DNA of 64,000 nucleotides, taken from the NCBI RefSeq assembly GCF_016765615.1, contig NZ_JAESWA010000023.1, forward strand, positions 516,093-580,092, in the 5' to 3' direction. Positions within the stretch are counted from its first letter, which is position 1. The number at the start of each line of letters is the position of its first letter. A program made the position numbers and the translations under genes. Shown here in pieces: positions 44,801-53,292 of the stretch. A model generated the notes under the pieces. That model was not told where the DNA came from. It made no database searches and saw nothing but the letters and a program-made list of their open reading frames with translations. The stretch comes from Clostridium paridis. Lineage in GTDB: Bacteria; Bacillota; Clostridia; Clostridiales; Clostridiaceae.

Positions 44801-45522
44801 TTGAGGAAATAACAGCGAGACCTAAAACAGTCATTACTTCTCCAGTTTTTACAGGCTCAGAGAAGGGTGGAAGAAGATATTCACCATTTACTACAAATGT
44901 TGAAAAGTTAATCCCTTGGCACACATTAACCGGTAGACAACATTTTTATTTAGATCATGAGCTAATTTTAGAGTTTGGCGAAGCCTTAGCACTATTTAAA
45001 CCCCCATTGAAACATTCTCCATTTGCAAAAGAGGGCAAAAGACCAGAAAGCAAAGGTAAAGAAATAACTGTAAATTATATGACTCCTCATAATAAATGGT
45101 CGATTCATACTATGTTCCATGAAACTCCAAATATGTTAACTCTGTTTAGAGGAGGTCCAGTTATATGGATTAATAATAAGGATGCGGAAGAAGCTGAGAT
45201 TAAAGATAATGATTGGGTAGAGTGTTTTAATAGAAATGGAGTAGTTGTCGCAAGAGCAGTAGTAAGTCATAGACTTCCTCGTGGAAATGCCTATATGTAT
45301 CATGCACAAGATAAAACAATTAATGTTCCTGGCTCAAAAATGACTAATACAAGGGGAGGAACACATAATAGCCCAACTCGAATTTTTATGAAACCTACTC
45401 ATATGATTGGAGGCTATTCGCAACTTAGCTATGATTTTAATTATTACGGTACTACAGGCAGTCAAAGAGATTTAAGTGTTGTAATAAGGAAGTTATCGGA
45501 GGTTGATTGGTATGAGGATTAA
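41833..45522 (+). CDS. narG: respiratory nitrate reductase alpha subunit
   Basis: A 1229-residue molybdoenzyme, full length for NarG. ATG 41833 follows GAGGAGGAAA. The FS0 cluster ligands are in HGVNCTGSCSW (one His, two Cys) and RGCPRGA. The Mo-ligand Asp is in GDQTDVPES (about residue 235). The Mo-bisMGD dinucleotide-binding segments lie throughout and the C-terminal domain is complete. It reduces nitrate to nitrite, with electrons from NarH and quinol via NarI. The family faces the cytoplasm in bacteria; no twin-arginine signal is present. It is the first gene of narGHJI. Confidence 0.97.
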   Translation: MSKRNLPILERLKYFSKREHLSDRWTEISPYSREQEVIYRNRWQHDKVVRSTHGVNCTGSCSWDVYVKDGLVTWELQRTDYPSTGPDMPDFEPRGCPRGATFSWYLYSPLRIKFPYIRRVLLELWRKAINETGDPVLAWASIVENPEKASKYKSARGKGGFIRVSKEEAYKIISASLIYDIKKYGPDRIVGVSPIPAMSMISYAAGTRFLSLLGSPLMSFYDWYADLPPASPQIWGDQTDVPESSDWYNSSYIMIWGSNLPLTRTPDAHFMVEARYKGTKVVSVSPDYAEYVKFADNWLQVKAGTDGALAMAMGHVILKEFYIDKKESFFIDYVKAYTDMPFLIMLKKKGENYVSDRFLRASDLDKNITNSEWKTIIFDDNSQKFSIPNGSEGFRWEEGGKWNIKGEDSETGEKVNPRLSLYGVHDDIVGVEFPYFGEEGKDTFRQSVPVKRINNGNEEIIITTVYDLTVANYGLSSNLEEAKSINYDSLNPYTPAWQEAITGVDRKLVIQIAREFAENAIASKGRSMIIMGAGINHWYNSDTIYRAIINMVMLTGCEGVNGGGWAHYVGQEKLRPIEGWATIAFGKDWTVPPKFQNSTSFYYFATDQWRYENMAIDELVSPTVDKARYKHCADYNVMAARLGWLPSYPQFDKNSLLLYDEALKKGAKSNEEVASFVGDMLQKGELKFSIEDPDDERNFPKTMFVWRANLLSSSGKGYEYFLKHLLGADSGLLNEDNNSVHPEEVKWREHGAEGKLDLLVNLEMRMSGTALYSDIVLPTATWYEKSDLSSTDMHPFVHTFNPAVAPQWESQSDWEIFIELSKSFSKMAEKQFDGPVKDVYGIPLLHDTPDEIAQPYGQVNDWSKGDNKAIPGKNMPRINVVERDYGAIYDKMISLGPNVKEKPITTKGISFLAADEYEKLKNICGTINREGVAKGCPDLTVDRNACEAVLMLSSTTNGTVAVREWEGLEKKTSLELKEYALERAEERFTFEEITARPKTVITSPVFTGSEKGGRRYSPFTTNVEKLIPWHTLTGRQHFYLDHELILEFGEALALFKPPLKHSPFAKEGKRPESKGKEITVNYMTPHNKWSIHTMFHETPNMLTLFRGGPVIWINNKDAEEAEIKDNDWVECFNRNGVVVARAVVSHRLPRGNAYMYHAQDKTINVPGSKMTNTRGGTHNSPTRIFMKPTHMIGGYSQLSYDFNYYGTTGSQRDLSVVIRKLSEVDWYED

Positions 45523-46981
45523 AGCACAATTTGCTATGGTAATGAATCTAGACAAATGCATAGGATGTCACACTTGTAGTATTTCTTGTAAAAATGTTTG
45601 GACTAATCGCCAAGGCGCAGAACATATGTGGTGGAATAATGTTGAGACTAAGCCTGGAATTGGATACCCAAGAGAGTGGGAGAATCAAGAAAAATATAAG
45701 GGAGGCTGGAAATCAGTTGGAGGAAAATTGGTTTTAAGAGCTGGAAGCAGACCAAAAGTACTTGCAAAAACCTTTTATAATCCCAATCTTCCAGTTATTG
45801 ATGATTATTATGAACCTTGGAGCTATGAATATGAAAAGCTCATGAATGAAAAAGATAAGAAAAGTCCGCCATCAGCGCGCCCTATATCATCCTTAACCGG
45901 CAAGCATATGGATATTAAGTGGGGTCCTAATTGGGAAGATGATTTGGCAGGTGTATATGAAACAGGGAAGAAAGATTCTGATATGTATGGGGTTGAAGAG
46001 GGAGTTCTTTCTGATTTCAAAAAGGTGTTTATGATGTATTTACCAAGAATATGTGAGCATTGTCTTAATCCATCTTGCGCGGCAGCATGTCCATCAGGAG
46101 CCATCTATAAAAGGGATGAGGATGGCATAGTTTTAGTTGATCAAAATTTGTGTAGATCTTGGAGGCTTTGTGTATCAGCGTGTCCGTATAAAAAGACCTA
46201 TTATAATTGGAATAGTTTTAAAGCAGATAAATGTGTGTTTTGTTTTCCTAGAGTTGAAGCAGGGCTACCAACATTATGTGCAGAAAGCTGTGTAGGAAGA
46301 TTAAGATATATTGGAGTTATACTTTATGATGCAGATAGCGTTGGTTATGCAGCATCAGTTAAGCAAAATAGTAGAGCATATAATGCGCACCTTAATGTAA
46401 TTCTAGATCCTAACGATGAGGATGTTATAAAGCAGGCAAGGAAAGATGGAATACCAGAGGCATGGATAGATGCAGCTAAAATATCACCTATATATAAATT
46501 AGCAGTTAAATGGAGAATAGCTTTTCCTCCTCATCCAGAGTATAGAACTCTTCCTATGGTTTGGTATGTCCCACCACTTAGTCCTATTTTGAAGACAATA
46601 AATGGAGAAGAGCGAATTTCGGATATAAGAAAGGTATTTCCAACTATAGAGAACATGAGAATTCCAATACATTACCTAGCAAATTTATTAACAGATGGGG
46701 AAGATGGATATATTCAAGAAGCACTAAAAAAAATGGCAGCCATGAGATATCATATGAGAGCAGTTAATCTAGGGATTGAAACAGATAAAGAAATACTAAA
46801 GGAAAATGGACTTACAGAGGAGTCTGCAGAAGAAATGTATAGGCTTCTTGCAATATCAAAATATAGAGATAGGTTCGTTATTCCCTCTAATCATAGAGAA
46901 ATAGCAGAAGATTTATTACATGAGCAGGGAACTTGCGGGATAGACCTTGAAAATAATAAAGGACCATACATAAATTGTTAG
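45512..46981 (+). CDS. narH: respiratory nitrate reductase beta subunit
   Basis: A 489-residue iron-sulfur protein, starting at ATG 45512 after GGAGGT and overlapping narG by 11 bp. Cysteine motifs for three 4Fe-4S and one 3Fe-4S cluster are visible: CIGCHTCSISC, CEHCLNPSCAAACPSGAI, CRSWRLCVSACPYKK and CVFCFP.CAESC. The Trp in CRSWRLC marks the 3Fe-4S site, as in NarH. It relays electrons from heme b to the molybdenum site. Confidence 0.97.
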   Translation: MRIKAQFAMVMNLDKCIGCHTCSISCKNVWTNRQGAEHMWWNNVETKPGIGYPREWENQEKYKGGWKSVGGKLVLRAGSRPKVLAKTFYNPNLPVIDDYYEPWSYEYEKLMNEKDKKSPPSARPISSLTGKHMDIKWGPNWEDDLAGVYETGKKDSDMYGVEEGVLSDFKKVFMMYLPRICEHCLNPSCAAACPSGAIYKRDEDGIVLVDQNLCRSWRLCVSACPYKKTYYNWNSFKADKCVFCFPRVEAGLPTLCAESCVGRLRYIGVILYDADSVGYAASVKQNSRAYNAHLNVILDPNDEDVIKQARKDGIPEAWIDAAKISPIYKLAVKWRIAFPPHPEYRTLPMVWYVPPLSPILKTINGEERISDIRKVFPTIENMRIPIHYLANLLTDGEDGYIQEALKKMAAMRYHMRAVNLGIETDKEILKENGLTEESAEEMYRLLAISKYRDRFVIPSNHREIAEDLLHEQGTCGIDLENNKGPYINC

Positions 46982-46996
46982 TGGGAGGTGAGGTAT

Positions 46997-47542
46997 ATGA
47001 ATGACGATTTTATAAAAAAGATATATTTAATTACCTCTTTCTTATTGAGATATCCTGATAATAATTGGTTTATTGAATTAAAAGAGATTAAGAAGGAAAT
47101 AGAGGAAGAAGGAAATAAAAAAGAGTGGAGTGAAGTTTTAAGTTTTATTAAATATGTAGAGAATACTATGGAACTTGATCTTCAAGAACTCTATGTTAGT
47201 ACATTTGATTTTACAAATATGACTCCCTTAAACTTATCTTATTTTAAATATAAAGAAGATAGGGATAGAGGAATGGGGCTTCTCAATATAAAAGAAAAGT
47301 ATAGAAAGGCTGGCTTTGAAATGGTGGAAAATGAGCTTCCAGATTTTTTGCCTTTGATACTAGAATTCTCAGCCTTAAGCTTAAATAATGAAATACTTAT
47401 GGAATATAAAGAGGCAATTTATGAAATGTTTCTAAAGCTTAGTCGGGAAGGAAATCCTTATAATAAGGTGCTTAACATACTGCTAAAGGTATTAAAAAAG
47501 GATGAGATTGATTGTGAATTAACTGGGGGTGGAAACCTATGA
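46997..47542 (+). CDS. narJ: nitrate reductase assembly chaperone NarJ
   Basis: A 181-residue helical protein of the TorD/NarJ family. It binds the NarG N-terminus and holds the complex until molybdenum cofactor and FS0 are inserted. The segments YVSTFDFTNMTPLNLSYF and KAGFEMVENELPDFLPLILEF (about 112-132) are typical. ATG 46997 follows GGGAGGTGAGG. Its stop overlaps the narI start. Confidence 0.92.
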   Translation: MNDDFIKKIYLITSFLLRYPDNNWFIELKEIKKEIEEEGNKKEWSEVLSFIKYVENTMELDLQELYVSTFDFTNMTPLNLSYFKYKEDRDRGMGLLNIKEKYRKAGFEMVENELPDFLPLILEFSALSLNNEILMEYKEAIYEMFLKLSREGNPYNKVLNILLKVLKKDEIDCELTGGGNL

Positions 47543-48219
47543 TTTTTTTGGAACAACTTTTATGGATTATATATCCCTATATAGTAATAACAGTTTTTAT
47601 CCTTGGCTTATTTTTAAGATATAACAATGACCAGAGAGGTTGGAGTTCAAAATCCAGCGAGCTATTAGAGAAAAATCTTCTTAAGTGGGGGAGCACTCTT
47701 TTTCATATAGGGATTATTTTTGCATTCTTAGGCCATGTGGCTGGAATAATAGTTCCTTTGTGGTTTTATAGAGGATTAGGGGTTAGTGATGAACAGTATC
47801 ACATAATGGCTACAATTATGGGGGGGCTGGCAGGGTTAGCTAGTTGTATAGGCTTAGCAATTCTTGTATATAGAAGATTTATGGTTACAAGAGTTAGAAT
47901 GACAAGTAGTTTTAGTGATTTAATATCAATTCTATTACTTCTATTAGTTGTGTTTAATGGAATGCTTGTAACTATAGTACATTCAATTAATCCGGCAGGG
48001 TTTGACTATAGAGCATCTCTTGCTCCATGGTTTAGAGGGATATTAACTCTAAAACCCGATGTAACTCTTATGATGCAGGTCCCAATTTTATTTAAGTTTC
48101 ATGTGTTTACAGCTTTTTTATTTTTTGCACTAATGCCATTTACCAGAATGGTTCACATAATTAGTCAACCAGTGACCTATATATTTAGAAGTTATATTGT
48201 ATACCGTAAAAGAAGTTAA
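47539..48219 (+). CDS. narI: respiratory nitrate reductase gamma subunit (cytochrome b)
   Basis: A 226-residue membrane protein with five helices. All four heme-ligating His residues can be placed: two in LFHIGIIFAFLGHVAGI (about residues 52-68) and two in KFHVFTAF and FTRMVHIIS. It oxidises membrane quinol and passes electrons to NarH. This demands heme b and a quinone pool, which many clostridia lack. Overlaps narJ by 4 bp. Confidence 0.95.
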   Translation: MIFLEQLLWIIYPYIVITVFILGLFLRYNNDQRGWSSKSSELLEKNLLKWGSTLFHIGIIFAFLGHVAGIIVPLWFYRGLGVSDEQYHIMATIMGGLAGLASCIGLAILVYRRFMVTRVRMTSSFSDLISILLLLLVVFNGMLVTIVHSINPAGFDYRASLAPWFRGILTLKPDVTLMMQVPILFKFHVFTAFLFFALMPFTRMVHIISQPVTYIFRSYIVYRKRS

Positions 48220-48245
48220 AGTAATTTTCTTGGAGGAAATTCACT

Positions 48246-49331
48246 ATGCAATTTACCTTAATGTTTATATTGTTATTTTTGATTTTTTTCATAATTAAAA
48301 TATTATTATTAAAGTCTACCCCTTCTGAAACAGCGGCAGGGGCAATAGTTATGGGGTGTGGGATATTTATAAATGGAGCAATGAAGAATATACCCTTACT
48401 TGAAAACAAAGCAGGGAAGATACTTACAACTTCCTTGCTAATTATATGGATATTCATTGCTGCGTCTTTTATAGAATCTGCTATAAAAAAAACAATTAAT
48501 GAAATTCATTTTAAGGATGCAATAAAAAGTTTTGGTGTTGGGACTTGGGTGGCAGGAACTTCTGTATGCGGAATAGCAGTTTTTCAAAGAATTCATGAAT
48601 TAGTTACATTTGCAAGGGTTATGTTTTGGGGGAATTTAGCTTTGTGGGCTTTATATTTAGCAATATGCATTAGAAATTATGGTGCTATTTTCAGCCAGGG
48701 CTTATATAGTAAGGTTCACGGCATATTATTACTTTCTACAGTAAGCACTCAATCTATTGTGGTATTTGGAAATACAATCTTTGGGGATAAATTTCCTAAG
48801 CTAGTAAGCACCTCACTTATATACTTAGGAATAGCCTTATACATATTGGCCTTTATTCTAATAATAAGAAAATACTTTTTTTCGAAAGAATGGAATCTCG
48901 AGGATGGCTGGACAAATACAAATTGTATTCTTCATGGAGCAATGTCTATTACAGGCCTAGCAAGTGCAGTGTCTGGTGCTATTAATTACAACCTAGTGTT
49001 GTTTATATGGCTTTGGATATTATTATGGTTTATTATAGTTGAATTTATTGAAATATTAAGAGCAATTAAAAGAGTAAATAAGTATGGCTTTATAAAGGGG
49101 GTTGCTGTGTACAATGTTACACAGTGGTCAAGAATATTTACATTTGGAATGCTATATACCTTCACAATGAAATTTAATCTAAGTCTTGCTACTTTAACTA
49201 GTAAGTTTTTATTTTCAATTCAAAATTTTATTTTAAGAAGCGGAACTTGGATAATGGTATTAATACTTCTTTATGAAGGAGTATTGTATTTTATATATCA
49301 GCCAAAGAATAGATTGGGAAAAAGTGCATAA
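48246..49331 (+). CDS. ten-helix membrane protein between narI and moeA, possible TDT family
   Basis: A 361-residue protein with about ten membrane helices and few charges. GVGTWVAGTSVCGIAVFQRI (about residues 96-115) and a repeated set of helix pairs suggest the tellurite-resistance/dicarboxylate transporter (TehA/SLAC1) family of anion channels, but I am not sure. It is co-directional, 26 bp after narI and 35 bp before moeA, in the position where NarK usually lies. A nitrate or nitrite channel is the most natural hypothesis. The ATG follows GGAGGAAA. Confidence 0.6.
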   Translation: MQFTLMFILLFLIFFIIKILLLKSTPSETAAGAIVMGCGIFINGAMKNIPLLENKAGKILTTSLLIIWIFIAASFIESAIKKTINEIHFKDAIKSFGVGTWVAGTSVCGIAVFQRIHELVTFARVMFWGNLALWALYLAICIRNYGAIFSQGLYSKVHGILLLSTVSTQSIVVFGNTIFGDKFPKLVSTSLIYLGIALYILAFILIIRKYFFSKEWNLEDGWTNTNCILHGAMSITGLASAVSGAINYNLVLFIWLWILLWFIIVEFIEILRAIKRVNKYGFIKGVAVYNVTQWSRIFTFGMLYTFTMKFNLSLATLTSKFLFSIQNFILRSGTWIMVLILLYEGVLYFIYQPKNRLGKSA

Positions 49332-49366
49332 AATAGAAACGAAGAAAGTATATAGGGGAATGATTT

Positions 49367-50584
49367 GTGATTAAAGTAGAAGAAGCAATTAACACAATTT
49401 TAAGTAGTACTTCTACACTGAAAACTGAAGTGGTGGATATTATGGAAGCACTAAATAGGATTTTGGGAGAGGATATCTATTCCAAAGAAAACATACCACC
49501 ATTTAATAATTCTGCAATGGATGGATATGCAGTAATATCTTCCTGCTTCGATAATTTTGATGAAGAAAGTGGAGTTTTATTAAATATAGAAGGAAATATT
49601 CCGGCGGGTTATGAATTAAAAGTATCTCCTTGTAAAGAAACAGCCATAAGGATTATGACAGGAGCTAAAGTTCCTGAGGGTTATGATACTGTAATCCCTA
49701 TTGAATATACTAAAAGCAATAATAATAAGGTCATGATTCTTAAGAGAGCGAGAAGATGGGAAAATGTTAGATTTCAAGGAGAAGATATAAAAGAGGGAGA
49801 TTTAGTCTTAAAAAAAGGAGAATTGATAAATCCTACAAAAATAGGGATGTTGGCTGCTTTAAATGTTAAATATGTTAAAGTTGCTGTTAAGCCAAAGGTT
49901 GCAATATTAGCAACAGGAGATGAACTTATAAATCTTGGAGAAGAACTTTTACCAGGAAAGATAAGAAATATAAATAGTTATAGTTTGCAATCAATGTTAA
50001 TTGATGCTGGATGCAATGTAGAGGATCTGGGAATTGCTAAAGATAACAGATATGAAATAATAAATAAATTAAAGAGGGCCAAGGAATGCGATATATTAAT
50101 TATTTCTGGTGGTGTTTCTGTAGGAGACTATGATTATACAAAAATTACTCTAAAGGAAATGGGAGCAGAAGAAAAGTTCTGGAAAATAGCAGTTAAACCT
50201 GGAAAACCTGTTCTATTTAGCATACTTGGAAATACTCTTGTGTTTGGCTTACCAGGAAATCCTGCGTCAACCGTTGTAGCATTTCAGGAATTTGTATTAC
50301 CTTCTATTTATAAACTTCAGGGAAGAATAAATAAACAATTAAATAAGGTTACAGCAGTTCTTGAAGAATCTATAAAAAAGAAACCTGGAAAAGTCCATTT
50401 CTTAAGTGGAAAGTGTTTTTTAAAAGAAGGTAGATTATACGTTAAGGCTATGAAAAAGCAAAGTTCAGGTTCATTTAGTTCTATAATAAATTCTAATTGT
50501 TTTATAGTTGTTCCTGAAGAGGTTACTGAAATAAAAAAAGGGGAAGAAGTTCTTATTCAAATAACTAATGAAATAGGTGAATAA
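49367..50584 (+). CDS. moeA: molybdopterin molybdenumtransferase MoeA
   Basis: A 405-residue enzyme that inserts molybdate into adenylylated molybdopterin. Typical segments are PPFNNSAMDGYAV (about residues 44-56), AMRIMTGA-like AIRIMTGAKVP, ATGDELI and VFGLPGNPAST. It starts at GTG after AGGGGAA. It begins the molybdenum-cofactor gene set that follows nar. Confidence 0.95.
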   Translation: MIKVEEAINTILSSTSTLKTEVVDIMEALNRILGEDIYSKENIPPFNNSAMDGYAVISSCFDNFDEESGVLLNIEGNIPAGYELKVSPCKETAIRIMTGAKVPEGYDTVIPIEYTKSNNNKVMILKRARRWENVRFQGEDIKEGDLVLKKGELINPTKIGMLAALNVKYVKVAVKPKVAILATGDELINLGEELLPGKIRNINSYSLQSMLIDAGCNVEDLGIAKDNRYEIINKLKRAKECDILIISGGVSVGDYDYTKITLKEMGAEEKFWKIAVKPGKPVLFSILGNTLVFGLPGNPASTVVAFQEFVLPSIYKLQGRINKQLNKVTAVLEESIKKKPGKVHFLSGKCFLKEGRLYVKAMKKQSSGSFSSIINSNCFIVVPEEVTEIKKGEEVLIQITNEIGE

Positions 50585-50588
50585 ATAA

Positions 50589-51110
50589 ATGATACCAGTA
50601 GTTTCAATTGTTGGGTACAGCAATAGTGGAAAGACAACTCTGATAGAGAAGATAATACCGTTACTAAAAGTCAAAGGATATAAAATAGGAACAATTAAAC
50701 ATGATGCACATGAATTTGAGATAGACCATCAAGGAAAAGATACTTGGAGAATGAGAAGAGCAGGAGCAGATGTTGTAACAATATCATCAGAAATTCAAAT
50801 GGCAATGATAAAAACTGTTTATGCTGAAGAGAATATTGACGAAATTGTAAAACAACTATTTAAGGATGTTCATCTTGTAATCACAGAAGGTTATAAGGCA
50901 AGTGATAAACCTAAAATTGAAGTAATTAGATTTAAAAATCCTTTAATTATGCCAGAAAACAATCTTATAGGAATAGTGGATAATACCTCTGTAGGAGAAG
51001 TTATTACTCTCCCTAAAGAATATAAGAATATTAACAAATTCAAAATAGATGATGTAAATAGTATTACTGATTTTATAGAAGAAAGGTTCTTAAGCAATGT
51101 GGAATTATGA
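50589..51110 (+). CDS. mobB: molybdopterin-guanine dinucleotide biosynthesis adaptor MobB
   Basis: A 173-residue P-loop GTPase. Walker A is IVGYSNSGKTTLIEK (about residues 7-21), and the family segments GTIKHDAHEFEIDHQGKDTWR (about 35-55) and VITEGYK follow. It assists MobA in attaching GMP to molybdopterin to make MGD, the form NarG uses. The ATG follows AGGTGA at the end of moeA. Confidence 0.92.
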   Translation: MIPVVSIVGYSNSGKTTLIEKIIPLLKVKGYKIGTIKHDAHEFEIDHQGKDTWRMRRAGADVVTISSEIQMAMIKTVYAEENIDEIVKQLFKDVHLVITEGYKASDKPKIEVIRFKNPLIMPENNLIGIVDNTSVGEVITLPKEYKNINKFKIDDVNSITDFIEERFLSNVEL

Positions 51111-51123
51111 AGTAGAGGAGAGA

Positions 51124-51711
51124 TTGTTAAAGGTTACTGGAGTAATTCTAGCTGGCGGAAAAAATACTCGTATGGGAGTAGATAAAGCCTTTTTAGAAAT
51201 TGATGGGGTCAAATTTATAGATAGGATTCTTTCTGTATATAAAAAGATTTTTTCTGAAACAATCATAATTACAAATACTCCTGAAAAATATAAGGTTACT
51301 GGGGTGAAAATTTATAGAGATCTTATTTGTGGGAAAGGTTCTCTAGGAGGTTTATATACCGGCTTATTAAAATCTCAAAATGATTATGCGTTTATTACTG
51401 CATGCGACATGCCCTTTCCAAATAAAGATTTAGTAGAATACATAGCCTCAATAAAAGAATATGATGCAGTGGTGCCACTAATAAAAGAAAGATATCACCC
51501 TCTTTTTGCTATGTATTCAAAAAAATCAATAGAAATAATAGAAAGTCAATTAAAAGGAAATAATTTAAGAATTCAAGAAATATTTCAAAAGTTAAATGTT
51601 AGAAAAATTAATGAAAATGAAATAATGAAATTTGATAGTATGATGCTTTCATTATTGAATATTAATACTCCTCAGGAATATAGAAATTTCCTAAAGTGTG
51701 AAGTGAAATAA
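51124..51711 (+). CDS. mobA: molybdenum cofactor guanylyltransferase MobA
   Basis: A 195-residue nucleotidyltransferase from TTG 51124, selected because GAGGAGAG is 4 bp upstream; the ATG at 51097 would overlap mobB. The nucleotide-binding loop VILAGGKNTRMGVDKA (about 7-22) and the metal-binding ITACDMPFP (about 90-98) are present. It transfers GMP to molybdopterin. Translation is coupled to mobB. Confidence 0.92.
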   Translation: MLKVTGVILAGGKNTRMGVDKAFLEIDGVKFIDRILSVYKKIFSETIIITNTPEKYKVTGVKIYRDLICGKGSLGGLYTGLLKSQNDYAFITACDMPFPNKDLVEYIASIKEYDAVVPLIKERYHPLFAMYSKKSIEIIESQLKGNNLRIQEIFQKLNVRKINENEIMKFDSMMLSLLNINTPQEYRNFLKCEVK

Positions 51712-51732
51712 AAATAAAAAAGGGGAGACACT

Positions 51733-52224
51733 ATGTATAATGTTGGGATAATTACTTGTAGTGATAAAGCTTATAAAGGTTTAAGACTAGATGAAAGTGG
51801 AAAAGTTATTGAAAAAGTAGCAAAGGAAAATGGCTTTAATGTATCTAGATATACTATATTGCCCGATGAAAAAGAGAAAATAGCTGATGAATTAAAACAT
51901 ATGAGTGATGAACTTAAGCTAAATGTAATCTTTACAACTGGTGGTACAGGCTTTAGTAAACGAGATGTGACTCCAGAAGCAACAAAGGAGGTTATAGAAA
52001 GAGAAACTCCAGGTATTCCTGAGGCTATGAGAGGATATAGCCTTACTATAACAAAAAGGGCAATGCTTTCAAGGGCAGTTGCTGGAATAAGGGGAGAGAG
52101 TTTAATAATTAACTTACCTGGAAGTCCAAAGGGGGTTAAGGAATCATTGGATGTTATTATAAGTAGTATTACTCATGGGCTAGATATAATTACAGGAAAA
52201 GCAAATGAATGCGCTAGTAAATAG
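51733..52224 (+). CDS. mog: molybdopterin adenylyltransferase (MogA/MoaB type)
   Basis: A 163-residue protein. The conserved segments TTGGTGFSKRDVTPEAT (about residues 74-90) and INLPGSPKGVKESLD mark the MogA/MoaB family, which adenylylates molybdopterin before MoeA acts. The DESGK near the start belongs to the same site. The ATG follows AGGGGAG. Confidence 0.92.
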   Translation: MYNVGIITCSDKAYKGLRLDESGKVIEKVAKENGFNVSRYTILPDEKEKIADELKHMSDELKLNVIFTTGGTGFSKRDVTPEATKEVIERETPGIPEAMRGYSLTITKRAMLSRAVAGIRGESLIINLPGSPKGVKESLDVIISSITHGLDIITGKANECASK

Positions 52225-52250
52225 AAAACACTAATTTATGGGAGAGTAAA

Positions 52251-52739
52251 ATGGGAGAAGTTATTGCACTTTGCATTAGCAAGGAAAAAGGGACAGCTAA
52301 AGATGAAATTCCTATTGCTAATTTTATTGAAGATTACGGTATTGAAGGTGACGCTCATGCAGGGAAATGGCACAGGCAAATAAGCTTACTTTCATTAGAA
52401 AGCATAGAAGAATTTAGGCAAAAAGGCGGCAAGGTCAAGTTTGGAGATTTTGGGGAGAATATTGTTGTGAAAGGAATTGAACTTACTATGCTTCCTATTG
52501 GGACAAGACTTAAGTGTGGAGATGTCATCTTGGAAATGACACAAATAGGAAAGGAATGCCATAGCAGATGTCATATATTCTATTCCGTTGGAGACTGCAT
52601 AATGCCTAGAGAAGGAGTATTCTGTAGAGTTATTAGAGGAGGAGTCTTATCTATAGGAGAAAAAATTGGGCTTTTAAGTGAGGATGAGAGGCTGAGAAAT
52701 TTAACAAATCAAGTGGATATAGAAGAAACATCAGTTTAA
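52251..52739 (+). CDS. MOSC-domain protein
   Basis: A 162-residue protein of the MOSC beta-barrel family, named for the C-terminal domain of Moco sulfurase. Key segments are GIEGDAHAG-HRQISLL, FGENIVVKG and IGKECHSRCHIF, whose Cys is likely catalytic or metal-binding. It may insert a sulfur ligand or carry Moco. It lies between mog and moaC and is co-directional with both. Confidence 0.88.
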   Translation: MGEVIALCISKEKGTAKDEIPIANFIEDYGIEGDAHAGKWHRQISLLSLESIEEFRQKGGKVKFGDFGENIVVKGIELTMLPIGTRLKCGDVILEMTQIGKECHSRCHIFYSVGDCIMPREGVFCRVIRGGVLSIGEKIGLLSEDERLRNLTNQVDIEETSV

Positions 52740-52806
52740 AATCATTTTTGTCTTATCTAATTTGATTATAAAGAATAATAAATAACTTTGGTTAGGGGAG
52801 AGTACT

Positions 52807-53292
52807 ATGGAAAAAGGATTTACACATTTTAATAAGGCTGGAAAGGCTATAATGGTCGATGTAAGCGAAAAATCCAACACAAGTAGAAAAGCTATTGCCA
52901 AAGGTAATATAAAAATGAAGAAGGAAACTCTTGATCTTATAAGTGAGGGAAAGATAGGAAAAGGAGATGTACTTGGAGTTGCAAGAGTTGCGGCGATAAT
53001 GGGTAGCAAAAGGGCACAAGATATTATTCCTATGTGCCATACTCTCATAATAACTAGCTGCCAAGTTGATTTCGAGATAGATTATAAGAATAATTGTATT
53101 CAAATTGAGGCTATAGTAAAGACAACAGGAAAAACTGGAGTTGAAATGGAGGCGTTAACTTCAGTCTCAATTGCTGCACTTACTATATATGATATGTGTA
53201 AAGCTGTGGACAAGAATATGATTATTGAAAATATATACTTAACTCAGAAAAGTGGAGGAAAGAGTGGGGATTATGTTAGACAAGTACTGTAG
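52807..53292 (+). CDS. moaC: cyclic pyranopterin monophosphate synthase MoaC
   Basis: A 161-residue enzyme. It makes cPMP from the product of MoaA. Typical segments are [18 protein letters not shown] at the start, IIPMCHTL (about residues 75-82) and [24 protein letters not shown] (first half about 106-116). The ATG follows GGGGAG. It overlaps moaA. Confidence 0.95.
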   Translation: MEKGFTHFNKAGKAIMVDVSEKSNTSRKAIAKGNIKMKKETLDLISEGKIGKGDVLGVARVAAIMGSKRAQDIIPMCHTLIITSCQVDFEIDYKNNCIQIEAIVKTTGKTGVEMEALTSVSIAALTIYDMCKAVDKNMIIENIYLTQKSGGKSGDYVRQVL

